Below are positions 36,703-45,540 of a stretch of DNA of 64,000 bases, in pieces. The DNA comes from JACRCT01 sp049841135. GTDB lineage: Bacteria > Myxococcota > Myxococcia > Myxococcales > UBA5297. The notes beneath the pieces are model-generated. The model had not been told where the DNA came from and ran no database searches. It was given only the letters and a program-made list of their open reading frames with translations. The stretch covers positions 124,001-188,000 of the forward strand of contig JASGHK010000007.1 in assembly GCA_049841135.1 (NCBI GenBank), in the 5' to 3' direction. Position numbers and translations under genes: made by a program. Within the stretch, counting starts at the first letter, position 1. The number at the start of each line of letters is the position of its first letter.

Positions 36703-38163
36703 CTACTTCTTGGGATCGGTGCACTCGCCCTTGACGCAGATCCGGTCGCCCTTGCACTCGATGTCGCGCATGCACCCGCGCGGCGCCTCGATGGCGGGCG
36801 AGGAAAGCGAGGCCGGCGCCCCCTGCGCGGCGTTGCGCTCGTAGAGCGCCGTGCCCAGGCGGTACCGGGAGTCGGGGATGGGCTCGAGCTTGACGGCCAC
36901 CTCGCGCGGGTTGCCCTCGCGCCGGATGCGCACCCGCAGGTCGTCGCCCTGCGACCTTAGGGCGGTCACGAAGTCGCGGGTGGTGACGTAGTCGAGCAGC
37001 ACGTCGCCGGGGCGCAGCTCGTCCTCGGCCGGCACGCCCACCGAGTAGACCCACTGCACCAGCACGCCGACCTGCGGCACGTCGCGGGCGCTGACGCTGG
37101 TCAGCGGCGCGGTCTGCACCTCGACCGTCAAGTTCCGGCCCTCGCGCAAGACGTCGATCTTCTGGCGCGGCGGCCCGCTGCGAATGGCGCGCACGGCCTG
37201 ATCGATGTCCGCCACCGGGGTGCCGTTGACCTGGAGGACGATGTCCCCGACCTGCAGCCCCGCCGCGGCGGCCGGGCTGCCGGAGAGGATGCGGTCGACG
37301 CGCAGCTGGTCGGACTCGTTGGGGTTGATGTCCGCGCCCATGATGCGCGGGTGCGGCACGCGCACCAGCAGCTCCCGGACGGCCGGGTCGGGCCTCCAGA
37401 GCGTGAAGGCGAGGGTCTTGCCGGGACCGGCGGCCTGCAGCGCCTCGTTGAGGCCGGCGCAGTCCGCCGAGAGGATCTCCTCGGAGCCCTCGACGTGCCA
37501 GGCGAGGACGAAGTCGCCGCGCGTCACGCCCGCGGCCGCGGCCGGGTTGGCGGCGGCGGTGACGTAGGGCACGAGCAGGCCGGTCGCCGCGTCGGCCTCG
37601 CGCGCACCTGTCGGCAGGTACCCCGCGCAGCCGATGCCCAGGAACGCCTCGCTGCCGGGGACGGCGCGGCGCAGGGCGGTCCCGGCGACGCCGTGGCTGG
37701 CCTCGACGAGCTCGCTCGACGGCCTCTCGAAGTCGGCTCCGTAGCGGCCGAAGGACTCGGGCGAGCGCGCGGTTCGCTGTGAGCCGGCGCCCGAGGCCAG
37801 TTGCAGCAGACCGTGGGCGCCGAAGCGCGCCGCGAGGTCCTTGAGCGTCGAGAGCGCGCCGGCGGCGGTGGTGCTCTCCACCTTCAGGTCGCCCAGCGGC
37901 CGCCAGGCTCCGGAAGGGGAGGTGTCCAGCACCTGCACCAGCGAGGGGGCGACCGGCCCGAACTGGTCCTCGAGCGGCAAGTCCGGGCGGCGGCCCTGAT
38001 CCGGATTCCAATAGAGGCCGGGCGCGGCTTGCGGGTCGCCCAGGAAGTAGCGCCCGGGCCCAGCACAGCCCGCCAAGAGGGCCAGCGCGAGGCCGGCGGC
38101 AGCGAGGTTGGAGGGTGGGGTGACGAACGGACGGCGCCTCTCGAGGATGCCCAGTCGCGTCAT
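36703..38163 (-). CDS. PDZ-domain lipoprotein
   Basis: The 486-aa product has a lipoprotein signal with lipobox LAGC (~residues 30-33). About residues 130-250 and 260-450 contain three PDZ-like units: an atypical one around GVTRGDFVLAWHVEG, a clear one with ILSGSPAAAAGLQVGDIVLQVNG, and a third with DELRPGDVLLDYVTTRDF. There is no protease domain, so it probably acts as an envelope adaptor. The last 30 residues hold four cysteines (CMRDIECKGDRICVKGEC), a small knot like the Cys-rich ends of other myxobacterial surface proteins. The stop is at 36703, and the gene is divergent from the carbamoyltransferase. Confidence 0.82.
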   Translation of the reverse strand: MTRLGILERRRPFVTPPSNLAAAGLALALLAGCAGPGRYFLGDPQAAPGLYWNPDQGRRPDLPLEDQFGPVAPSLVQVLDTSPSGAWRPLGDLKVESTTAAGALSTLKDLAARFGAHGLLQLASGAGSQRTARSPESFGRYGADFERPSSELVEASHGVAGTALRRAVPGSEAFLGIGCAGYLPTGAREADAATGLLVPYVTAAANPAAAAGVTRGDFVLAWHVEGSEEILSADCAGLNEALQAAGPGKTLAFTLWRPDPAVRELLVRVPHPRIMGADINPNESDQLRVDRILSGSPAAAAGLQVGDIVLQVNGTPVADIDQAVRAIRSGPPRQKIDVLREGRNLTVEVQTAPLTSVSARDVPQVGVLVQWVYSVGVPAEDELRPGDVLLDYVTTRDFVTALRSQGDDLRVRIRREGNPREVAVKLEPIPDSRYRLGTALYERNAAQGAPASLSSPAIEAPRGCMRDIECKGDRICVKGECTDPKK

Positions 38164-38680
38164 GGGCGAAGCTTGCCGCGCGCTTCGACGGGGCGTCAAG
38201 CAGACCTCCCGCCGGCTGGCGGCTCGCGTGAAGGGCCGGCGGCCCGGTCGGCCGGGGCTCGCCACGCCCCTGTTCGGGGGCGAGTAAAAGCGCACGGTGT
38301 CCGCCGGCAAATCTCTTGGCACTGGCAGGACAGTAGGGTAGTCAAATGCGCCGACCCGAGGGGAGTGTTGGGCTGGCCTCGGAAGGTTTTCCCGAGGATT
38401 GATGCGCCCTTGAAGTACGACGCGACCACAGCGACCCAGTTGCTCGCAGCGACGAGTCGGGTGCGCGCTTCGAGTCGTCGTCCAAGGCGAGGTTCCGTGG
38501 TGTACCGAGAGATCCGCTGCCAGGACCTGCGCGTCGGCGACGTCTCGGTCAGCAGTTCGTCCGCACCCTGCAGGAGCTGCCGGTGATGCGGCCCAAGCCC
38601 TTCGACTTCCTCTGGAGCAGTCACGGCGCGCTCCAGCAGGCCAACGCCAAGACGCAGCACGAATCCCAGGAGACGCGACC
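38164..38680. other. 517-bp divergent intergenic region with a possible coding remnant
   Basis: The last ~140 bp before the carbamoyltransferase read like protein in one frame (QFVRTLQELPVMRPKPFDF and on to HESQETRP). The TGA at 38682-38684 overlaps the carbamoyltransferase ATG. Only a short ORF (38586-38684, 32 aa) has a start codon, and frame +1 upstream gives further protein-like sequence (YREIRCQDLRVGDV). This may be a small coupled gene damaged by miscalled bases, or a decayed gene. No clear promoter was found. Confidence 0.35.
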
Positions 38681-40549
38681 ATGAAGGTCCTCGGCTACAA
38701 CGGCGGCCTGGACGGCTACCCGTCCCACTTCGACTCCAGCCACGACTCCGCCGCAGCCATCGTCGTCGACGGCGAGGTCGTCGCGGCCTGCGAGGAGGAG
38801 CGCTTCTCGCGCGAGAAGCACAGCGGCAAGTTCCCCAAGCTGGCGATGGAGTTCTGCCTGAAGCAGGCGGGGCTCAAGAGCGCCGCCGAGCTGGACCTGG
38901 TCACCTACTACGAGGTGTACCCGCTCTGGTTCGACCCGCAGATGATCACCCACAACTTCGACCGCTTCGGCCTGGCGGGGAAGGTGGGCCTGACCGCCGC
39001 GGTGCACGCGATGCGGCAGTTCAACAAGTTCGCCGGCTACGACAACGACCGCCCGAAGAAGATCTTCGAGAAGTTCATGGGCGTCACCCTCAAGCCCGGC
39101 CAGTTCGCCCCGGTCAAGCACCACCTGGCCCACGTCGCCAGCTGCTTCTACGACTCGCCGTTCGACCGCGCGCTCTGCCTGACCGTCGACGCGCAGGGCG
39201 AGGCGAGCTCGGCGATGGGCGTGGTGGCCAAGGGCACCGGCCTCGACGTCATCTACGAGACCTTCGCCCCCAACAGCCTGGGCTACCTGTACGCCTTCAT
39301 CACCAAGTACCTGGGGTTCGCGCACCACGACGAGTACAAGGTCATGGGCCTGGCGCCCTACGGCCGCCCCGGCGACTACATGCCGTTCTTCCGCTCCATC
39401 ATCGAGAAGCGCGCCGACGGCTCGACCATGGTCGACCCCGCCTTCCTCTCGCACATGGCCTTCCGCGACGCGGCGCTCCCGCCTGGCAAGGGCTACCCGC
39501 GCAAGCTCATCAAGGAGCTGGGCCCCGCGCGCCTGAACAGCGAGCCGGTGCTCCAGCGCCACATGGACATCGCCGCCGCGCTGCAGCTGGCGCTCGAGGA
39601 GGCGGTGCTGCACACCCTCGAGCACCTCAAGAAGAAGACCGGCGAGAAGAACCTGGTGATGGCCGGCGGCGTGGCGCTCAACAGCACCATGAACGGCAAG
39701 ATCGCCCGCAGCGGCCTGTTCGAGCGCGTCTGGATCCAGCCGGCGGCCCACGACTCGGGCACCGCGCTCGGCGCGGCGCTCTACGGCTACCACAACGTCC
39801 TCAACCAGCCGCGCACCCAGGTGACGACGAAGGTGTCGCGCTACCTGGGCCCGGGCTACACCAACGACGACGTCGAGGCGGCGGTCAAGCAGTTCGAGAG
39901 CGACATCAAGGTGCACCGCCCCGAGGACGTGGTGGGCTTCGCCGCCCAGCAGATCGCCGACGGCAAGGTCATCGGCTGGTACCAGGGCGAGATGGAGTGG
40001 GGCCCCCGCGCGCTGGGCAACCGCAGCATCGTCGCCGACCCGCGCCGCGACGACATGAAGGACATCGTCAACCACGCGGTGAAGATGCGCGAGGGCTTCC
40101 GCCCGTTCGCCCCCAGCGTGCTCGCCGAGAAGGCCGCCGACTGGTTCGACATGACCGGCCTGCCCGACAGCCCGTACATGCTCTTCACCATGATGGTGCA
40201 CATGGACAAGCGCGAGAAGATCCCCGCGGTCACCCACGTCGACGGCAGCGCGCGCATCCAGACGGTGAGCAAGAGCGACAACGCGAAGTACCACGCGCTC
40301 ATCGCCGCCTTCGAGAAGATCACCGGGGTGCCGGTGGTGCTCAACACCAGCTTCAACGTCAAGGGCGAGCCCATCGTCAACACGCCGGCCGACGCCGTGC
40401 GCTGCTTCCTGGGCACCGGCATCGACATGCTCGTGCTGCACGACGTGGTCATCGAGAAGAAGCCCGAGGTGGTGGCGCAGCTGGCCGCCAAGCGCGCGCG
40501 CAAGGCCGACAGCGGCCGCGTCGTCGACGGGCGCATCAGCGCGGCCTGA
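38681..40549 (+). CDS. NodU/CmcH-family carbamoyltransferase
   Basis: The 622-aa protein is full length for the family, which moves a carbamoyl group from carbamoyl phosphate to a hydroxyl of a sugar or natural product via a carbamoyl-adenylate. The N-terminal Kae1-like domain has NGGL/SHDSAAAIV, CEEERFSREKHSG, HHLAH (147-151, metal site) and MAGGVALNS. The C-terminal domain has WGPRALGNRSIVADPR, VKMREGFRPFAP and LNTSFNVKGEPIVNTP. All expected motifs are intact. No glycosyltransferase or antibiotic cluster is adjacent, so the acceptor is unknown. A terminator follows at once, so it is not in an operon with the downstream gene. Confidence 0.93.
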   Translation: MKVLGYNGGLDGYPSHFDSSHDSAAAIVVDGEVVAACEEERFSREKHSGKFPKLAMEFCLKQAGLKSAAELDLVTYYEVYPLWFDPQMITHNFDRFGLAGKVGLTAAVHAMRQFNKFAGYDNDRPKKIFEKFMGVTLKPGQFAPVKHHLAHVASCFYDSPFDRALCLTVDAQGEASSAMGVVAKGTGLDVIYETFAPNSLGYLYAFITKYLGFAHHDEYKVMGLAPYGRPGDYMPFFRSIIEKRADGSTMVDPAFLSHMAFRDAALPPGKGYPRKLIKELGPARLNSEPVLQRHMDIAAALQLALEEAVLHTLEHLKKKTGEKNLVMAGGVALNSTMNGKIARSGLFERVWIQPAAHDSGTALGAALYGYHNVLNQPRTQVTTKVSRYLGPGYTNDDVEAAVKQFESDIKVHRPEDVVGFAAQQIADGKVIGWYQGEMEWGPRALGNRSIVADPRRDDMKDIVNHAVKMREGFRPFAPSVLAEKAADWFDMTGLPDSPYMLFTMMVHMDKREKIPAVTHVDGSARIQTVSKSDNAKYHALIAAFEKITGVPVVLNTSFNVKGEPIVNTPADAVRCFLGTGIDMLVLHDVVIEKKPEVVAQLAAKRARKADSGRVVDGRISAA

Positions 40550-40575
40550 CGCGGCGGCGCACTGGCTTTCAGCTT

Positions 40576-40618
40576 CGAGGCGGCAGTGGAGCATGGGCTC
40601 CCTGCCGCCTCGGGCTTT
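40576..40618 (+). terminator. Rho-independent terminator after the carbamoyltransferase
   Basis: An 11-bp perfect stem (40576-40586 with 40602-40612) encloses a second 5-bp hairpin and is followed by GGCTTT. It starts 27 nt after the stop. Confidence 0.7.
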
Positions 40619-40726
40619 GCGGGTGCGCTTGAGTCCCATGGGACAGATGGGTTCCACGGGCCTCCAACCGGCGGCGCCCACCTCCCGACCTCGTGCCATG
40701 ATTCCGGCCTTCACTTCGGGGGCCCC

Positions 40727-43072
40727 ATGAACGACGGACGCAATCCGCAGGACTCCTCTGACCTGCAGGCCAACCCCGGCTACGCCGTGGGCCAGCTCGC
40801 CAAGGCGCTCTCCACCGCACGGCAGCACCCGGACGCCCAGACTCGCGAGCGGGCCAGCGCCAAGGCGCGCAGCTGGGCGGAGCTCTTCACCAAGATGGTC
40901 GCGGGTGCGCTGGACATCGGCGGCCGCAGGCCGGTGAAGGACGCTCCTGCGTGGGCGACACTGCGGGTGCTGCAGGGCGGGTTCGCCACCGGCGAGCTGT
41001 TGGCCGGCGGGGCGCTGCAGCCGCACGAGCAGGCCTTGCTCGCGCGTATCGGGTGGAGGGGCGCGCCGGGCGGAGAGCGGGCGGCGCTCAACGCCTACTT
41101 CGTGAGCGACCCCGGGCTGGCCGAGCTCACCGCGCTGCTTCAGAGCGGCCGCTATCGCGTCAACGTGCCCGAAGAGGCCGCGCTGCTCGTCGTCGCCTGG
41201 CTCGCCGAGCACGGGAGGCAGGACGAGGCGCGGGCGGTGCTCGACGAGATCGGCCCCTACTTCCCGCGGCTGCGCTTCTACCCGGCGCCCAGCGAGCGGC
41301 CGATGCCGGACGCCGAGACGGTGCGGGTCCGGGACGTCGGGGAGCTCGTCGCGGAGCTGGACCAGGTACGCGACCGCCCCGAGTTCGAGGTGCTGCGCGA
41401 GAACGTGCGCGTCTGGCTGCCGCTGTACGACCGGATGGTGGCGCTCCTGCTGGAGACCCTCGGCGACGGCGAGCCGCCGCACATGGTGGACCGGGAGGAC
41501 GGCCGGCGCACGGTGCAGGGCGCCTGGCCCTGCCGGCGCTACCCGGAGGGCTGGAAGGAGCGGGCGAAGGCGCTGCTCGCCGAGTGGGGGCGTTCCCGGA
41601 AGGCCGCCACGCAGAGCCCGTCGCCGGCCAACCGCAGGCGCAGCCTCTGCGAGCTGCACGAGCTGCTCGAGCTCTGCGTCGAGAAGCCCAAGAAGCTGGC
41701 CGGCCGGGACGTGGGCCGCATCCGCCTGATCCTCGCCGGCTACATCAGCCGGCGGGGAGCGCCCGACACCGAGAGCTGCCGGGAGCTGCGAGCACGGCAG
41801 GAGAAGCAGGTCGCGGGCCCCACCCGCTCGCAATACGCAGCGCTGCTCGCGGGGCGGCTGCGCGCGTATCCGCCGGACGGCGGGCTCGCGTCGGTGGAGG
41901 AGGTCGCCGGGCCCGTCAGCGGCGAAGAGGCGGCGCGCCAAAAGATCCCCGAAGGCCGGAGGCTGCCGGCCGCGATGGTGGGGCGGCTGGGACGCTGCCT
42001 CGACGCGCCGCTGCAGGTGCTGGTGGAGCGGCGCATCCTCAAGTCGGGCGAGGCGATCGCCCGGGTGGTGCCGTTGCTCGCCGGCGCCGGGCGCGCCGCT
42101 GGCCTTTCGGACGGGGCCCTGCGCCGGCTCGACCGCGCGCTGTACGTGGCCTTCCGCCGTCGCCGCTCGCTCCTGCTGGTGGATTTGACGAGCCAGGTGC
42201 ACATCGACGAGCTTCCTTGGGTCGCGGCGCTCAAGCCGCTGCGCTCCGACGGGCCCAAGCACCGCGAGGCGGCGCGGCAGCTGCTCGAGCTGGTCGCGGG
42301 GACCGCGCTGGGCGCGTTTCCCCAGACCCTCGTGCCCAACAAGCTGCTGCAGGAGATCCGCGCGCTCGCGAAGAACGCGGGCCTCGACTTCCCGGTGGTC
42401 GACGAGATCGCGGCGGACCTCTTCACCGGCCAGCTCACCGAGAAGTACCTGAACGGCGCGAAGTTCGCGGCCCGGCTGCTCGAGGGCTCACTGTACGAGC
42501 GCTACTACGCCATCGACTGGGTGCGCGTGCGCTCGCTGGAGGTCGTCGCCAGGCCCGAGCGGGCCAGGACGGTGCCGGGGCTGGTCGAGCTTTGCCGTGA
42601 ACGGGCGAAGGAAGCCGGGACGGCGACGGGCTGGTCGGTGGCGGCCAACGGCGCGCTGCTCGAGCAGTGCCAGATCCTGACGACGCACAACCTCGCAGCG
42701 CTCTTCTCGGAGGTGAAGCTGGCCGACAAGATGACGGCGAAGCCAGCCGAGCTGGCGCAGCAGTGCCTGAGGTGGATCTGCTGGAAGCTGCAGCAGCGGC
42801 CGATGAAGCTGCGAAACCTGAAGAACGCGGCCTACGCCTGGCGGCAGATGGTGTTCTTCCTCGCCCTGCTGCCGCAAGGCGAGCAGCAGGCGTTCCTGGG
42901 CACGGCCCACCAGACGTTGGCGGCGGCACCCGCGGAGATCGCGCGCAAGCTCAAGCCGGCGCTCTCGGGTCTGGAGCTGGCGATGGGCGGCAGGGTGCTG
43001 GAGCAGAGCCGGCCCGAGGCGCGCCGGTTCCTCGGCTGGACCGTGGGCAAGCACTGGTACCTCGAGGCCTGA
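40727..43072 (+). CDS. Large soluble protein of unrecognised family
   Basis: ATG 40727 follows a G-rich site (GGGGG). The 781-aa product has no signal peptide or membrane segment. The first ~200 residues are well ordered (NPGYAVGQLAKALSTARQH, ATLRVLQGGFATGELLAGG, VPEEAALLVVAWLAEHG, PYFPRLRFYPAP). I have a sense of similar uncharacterised proteins in other GC-rich bacteria but cannot name a family. The middle holds Arg/Lys-rich stretches that could bind nucleic acid. The C-terminal ~300 residues are helical (CLRWICWKLQQRPMKLRNLKN). No enzymatic motif is evident. It ends 6 bp before the convergent ABC permease gene and starts after a terminator, so it is expressed alone. Confidence 0.72.
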   Translation: MNDGRNPQDSSDLQANPGYAVGQLAKALSTARQHPDAQTRERASAKARSWAELFTKMVAGALDIGGRRPVKDAPAWATLRVLQGGFATGELLAGGALQPHEQALLARIGWRGAPGGERAALNAYFVSDPGLAELTALLQSGRYRVNVPEEAALLVVAWLAEHGRQDEARAVLDEIGPYFPRLRFYPAPSERPMPDAETVRVRDVGELVAELDQVRDRPEFEVLRENVRVWLPLYDRMVALLLETLGDGEPPHMVDREDGRRTVQGAWPCRRYPEGWKERAKALLAEWGRSRKAATQSPSPANRRRSLCELHELLELCVEKPKKLAGRDVGRIRLILAGYISRRGAPDTESCRELRARQEKQVAGPTRSQYAALLAGRLRAYPPDGGLASVEEVAGPVSGEEAARQKIPEGRRLPAAMVGRLGRCLDAPLQVLVERRILKSGEAIARVVPLLAGAGRAAGLSDGALRRLDRALYVAFRRRRSLLLVDLTSQVHIDELPWVAALKPLRSDGPKHREAARQLLELVAGTALGAFPQTLVPNKLLQEIRALAKNAGLDFPVVDEIAADLFTGQLTEKYLNGAKFAARLLEGSLYERYYAIDWVRVRSLEVVARPERARTVPGLVELCRERAKEAGTATGWSVAANGALLEQCQILTTHNLAALFSEVKLADKMTAKPAELAQQCLRWICWKLQQRPMKLRNLKNAAYAWRQMVFFLALLPQGEQQAFLGTAHQTLAAAPAEIARKLKPALSGLELAMGGRVLEQSRPEARRFLGWTVGKHWYLEA

Positions 43073-43077
43073 GCGCG

Positions 43078-44224
43078 CTACGCCACCCGCAGGTGCCGGC
43101 GCCAGAAGAGGCCGGCGCCGAGGGCGAAGTAGCCCGCGGTGAGCACCAGGATCGCCCCGAAGCTCGAACGCGACGTCCGGAAGCCCCGCGCCCTGGTTGA
43201 GGATGGCGCCGAATGCCCGCGCGCACAGCGCGGTGGGCAGGACGTCGTTGGCGTGCACCGCGTGGCCGAGGAGCGTGCCGACGCGGACCTTGGGCAGCGG
43301 GAACATGCACTCCGAGAAGAACATCAGCACGAAGAACGGGAAGCAGCCCACGGTCAGCAGCTCGAAGATGGTCCGCAGGAACGCGGCGGTCAGCACGGCG
43401 ATGGCCACCACCGCCAGGGTCGTCACCGCCCCCAGGACCAGCAGCGCCCCGAGCGAGCCGCTGCTCCGGTAGCCGCACGCCAGCGCCGCGCCGTAGGCCA
43501 ACGCCAGCGCGACGACGCCGATGAGCACCTGGTTGACGGAGATGGCCGCCAGCAGCTCCACGGTGGAGAGCCGCGACAGCTGCAGCCGAGTCATGGTCCG
43601 CTGGTCCACCTCCTTGATGAGCGAGGCGGCGGCGGTGAAGAGCACCATGATGAGCGAGAGGACCAGCAGCGCCGGGACGTAGAGGTCGAACTCGCTGCGC
43701 GCGGCGCTCGCCTGGCCCACGCGCTCCACCCTCGGCTCGAGCGGCATCGGCGCTTCGGTCAGCTCCCCGGCGTAGGCGAAGGCCACGTAGTCGGAGAGCG
43801 CCATCGCCATGGAGCCGCGCAGGTTGCTCTCGTCGGCGTGGTTGACGAGGGAGGCCGCCTCGCCGCCGCGCTGCGCCTTGAAGGTGGCGAGCCTCTGGCC
43901 GAAGCCCGCGGGGATCTCGACCAGCAGGTCGGCATCGCGCTTCTCGAGGCGCGCGCGGGCTGCCTGGCGATCGGTGACCTCCGTGACATCGAAGTACGGC
44001 TTGCCGTCCGGGTGTCTCGCGCTCCGAAAGGCCTCGACGAGGCCGCGGGCCTCCGCCGACGAATCCTGCGCGAGCACGAGCAGACCGTAGGCGGGCGCCG
44101 AGGCCTGGAAGTAGCCGGCCATCATGAAGACGAAGCCCGGCGCGAGTACGAGCGCGAACGCGAGGATCCTCCACTCGCGCAGGTTCTCCAGGAACGTCTT
44201 GCGCAGGTAGGCGAGCACCCTCAT
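43078..44224 (-). CDS. ABC-2 type transporter permease, one frameshift in this sequence
   Basis: The ~382-aa product has one N-terminal membrane helix (ILAFALVLAPGFVFMMAGYF), a ~150-residue extracytoplasmic domain and five C-terminal helices (ALLVLSLIMVLFTAAASL through FPFFVLMFFSECMFPLP). This is the ABC-2/YhgE-like exporter layout. Its ATG overlaps the ATPase stop (ATGA). The frame changes at GAAGCTC 43159-43165 (minus-strand GAGCTTC). GAGCTC restores the last helix as FELGAILVLTAGYFALGAG and ends at TAG 43078. The exported substrate is unknown; drugs, lipids or polysaccharide are typical. Confidence 0.85.
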
Positions 44225-45250
44225 TCGCGCAGCCTCCGGCCGGTGAGGTGGATGAAGACGTCCTCGAGGGTGACCTTGCGCGAGCGCACGCCGGCGACCG
44301 CCGCGCCCTGGCGGGCGAGCGCCTGCAGCACCTCGGCGAGCCGCGCGGTGCCGGACTTCGAGTCGACGAGGAGCACGCGGCCCTGCACCGTGAGCTTCCG
44401 CGGGCGCGAGCCTGGCGACCTCGGCCAGGGTGCCTTCCGCGCCGGGCGCGATCTCCACCTCGACGACGTCTCCACCGGCGACCTGCGCCTCCAGCGCCGC
44501 GACCGTATCCAGCACCAGGCGCTTGCCGTGGTCGACGATGCAGACCCGGTCGCAGAGCTTCTCGGCCTCCTCCATGTCGTGCGTGGTGATGACCACGGTC
44601 ATCTTCCCGCGCAGCGAGCGGAGGTAGTCGCGCACCAGCACCCGGCTCTGCGGGTCGAGCCCGGCCTGCGGCTCGTCGAGGAAGAGCAGCCGCGGCTCGT
44701 GCACCAGCCCGAGCGCGATGTTCAGCCGGCGCTGCATCCCGCCGGAGAGCGTCCGGCCGAGCCGCTCGGCCTTGTCGGTGAGCCCGAAGACCTCGAGCAG
44801 GTGGAGTGCGCGCTGGCGGGCCGCGGCGCGGGGCAGGTCATACATGCAGCCGATGAACTCGAGCTGCTCCAGGCAGGTCAGGGTGTCCCAGACGACGATC
44901 TCCTGTGGCGCGACGCCAAGCTCCCGAAGCCCACGCGCCGCGCCCGCCTTCAGCGCTCGTCCATCGAGCTCGACCGTTCCCGAGTCTGGCGCCATCAGGC
45001 CGCACATCATCTGCAGCGAGGTGGTCTTGCCCGCACCGTTGGGACCCAGAAACCCGAGGATCTCGCCGGCGCGGACCTCGAGCTCGAGCCCATCGACGGC
45101 CAGAAGATCGCCGTAGCGCTTCGTGAGCGCGGCGACTCTCAGGGTGGAGGGCCCAAGGGTTGGGAGCGTGGTCACGGGTGGAGTTCTATTGCGCCCGACG
45201 GCGGGCGGGAAAGGGTGGGGCAGAGGCGGCGCGCTCAAGCCAGTCGTCAT
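44221..45250 (-). CDS. ABC exporter ATP-binding protein, one frameshift in this sequence
   Basis: The ~342-aa ATPase has Walker A GPNGAGKTT, signature LSGGMQRRLN, Walker B RLLFLDEPQAGLDP and switch His in ITTHDMEEAE, and pairs with the overlapping permease. ATG 45250 has GGAGG 5 nt upstream; GTG 45175 would match the usual N-terminus more closely but lacks a good site. The frame changes near 44408-44415, where GAGCCTGG probably stands for GAGCTCCTGG, giving ARSSRPRKLTVQGRVLL and a C-terminal DUF4162-like domain ending FIHLTGRRLRE. A promoter with an overlapping palindrome precedes it, so it is probably repressed by a TetR-type protein encoded elsewhere. Confidence 0.87.
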
Positions 45251-45273
45251 CGCATCCTCCGCAAAAGCGTGTG

Positions 45274-45316
45274 TGAACCGTTGGTTCATAGTCAATGCTG
45301 GCGGAGTTCATGTCAA
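45274..45316 (-). promoter_or_regulatory. Promoter with overlapping palindromic operator for the ABC exporter
   Basis: On the minus strand a perfect TTGACA (45316-45311), a 17-nt spacer and GACTAT (45293-45288) form a promoter. TGAACC-N3-GGTTCA (45274-45288), a perfect 15-bp inverted repeat, covers the expected start of transcription. That is the usual position of a TetR-type operator. Confidence 0.6.
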
Positions 45317-45540
45317 CGTACCGCCACGGAATCCCTCCCAAACGCGCCCGTGCAACGTTCCGGAATCACGGATGAATTCTACGGCCGCTCGGTCGCTCGC
45401 AACCAAGTGTCCGTAACGACTGAGAATTCGGCGAACGGCCCGCATCCTTTATATGGGTCGAGCGCAGAGACAGGCTCTCTGGGCGCGACAAGGTCGTGGG
45501 ACGTGCCTTCCCGGGATCTCCTCCAGACGCCGAGGCAGTC

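Noticed and set aside
38312..38330. Sigma-54 promoter (TTGGCACTGGCAGGAC)
   Set aside because: The GC element is missing at the required 10-nt distance from GG.
38621..42262. A 1213-codon minus-strand frame across the carbamoyltransferase and the 781-aa gene
   Set aside because: It spans two recognised plus-strand genes and a terminator and has shadow-frame composition.
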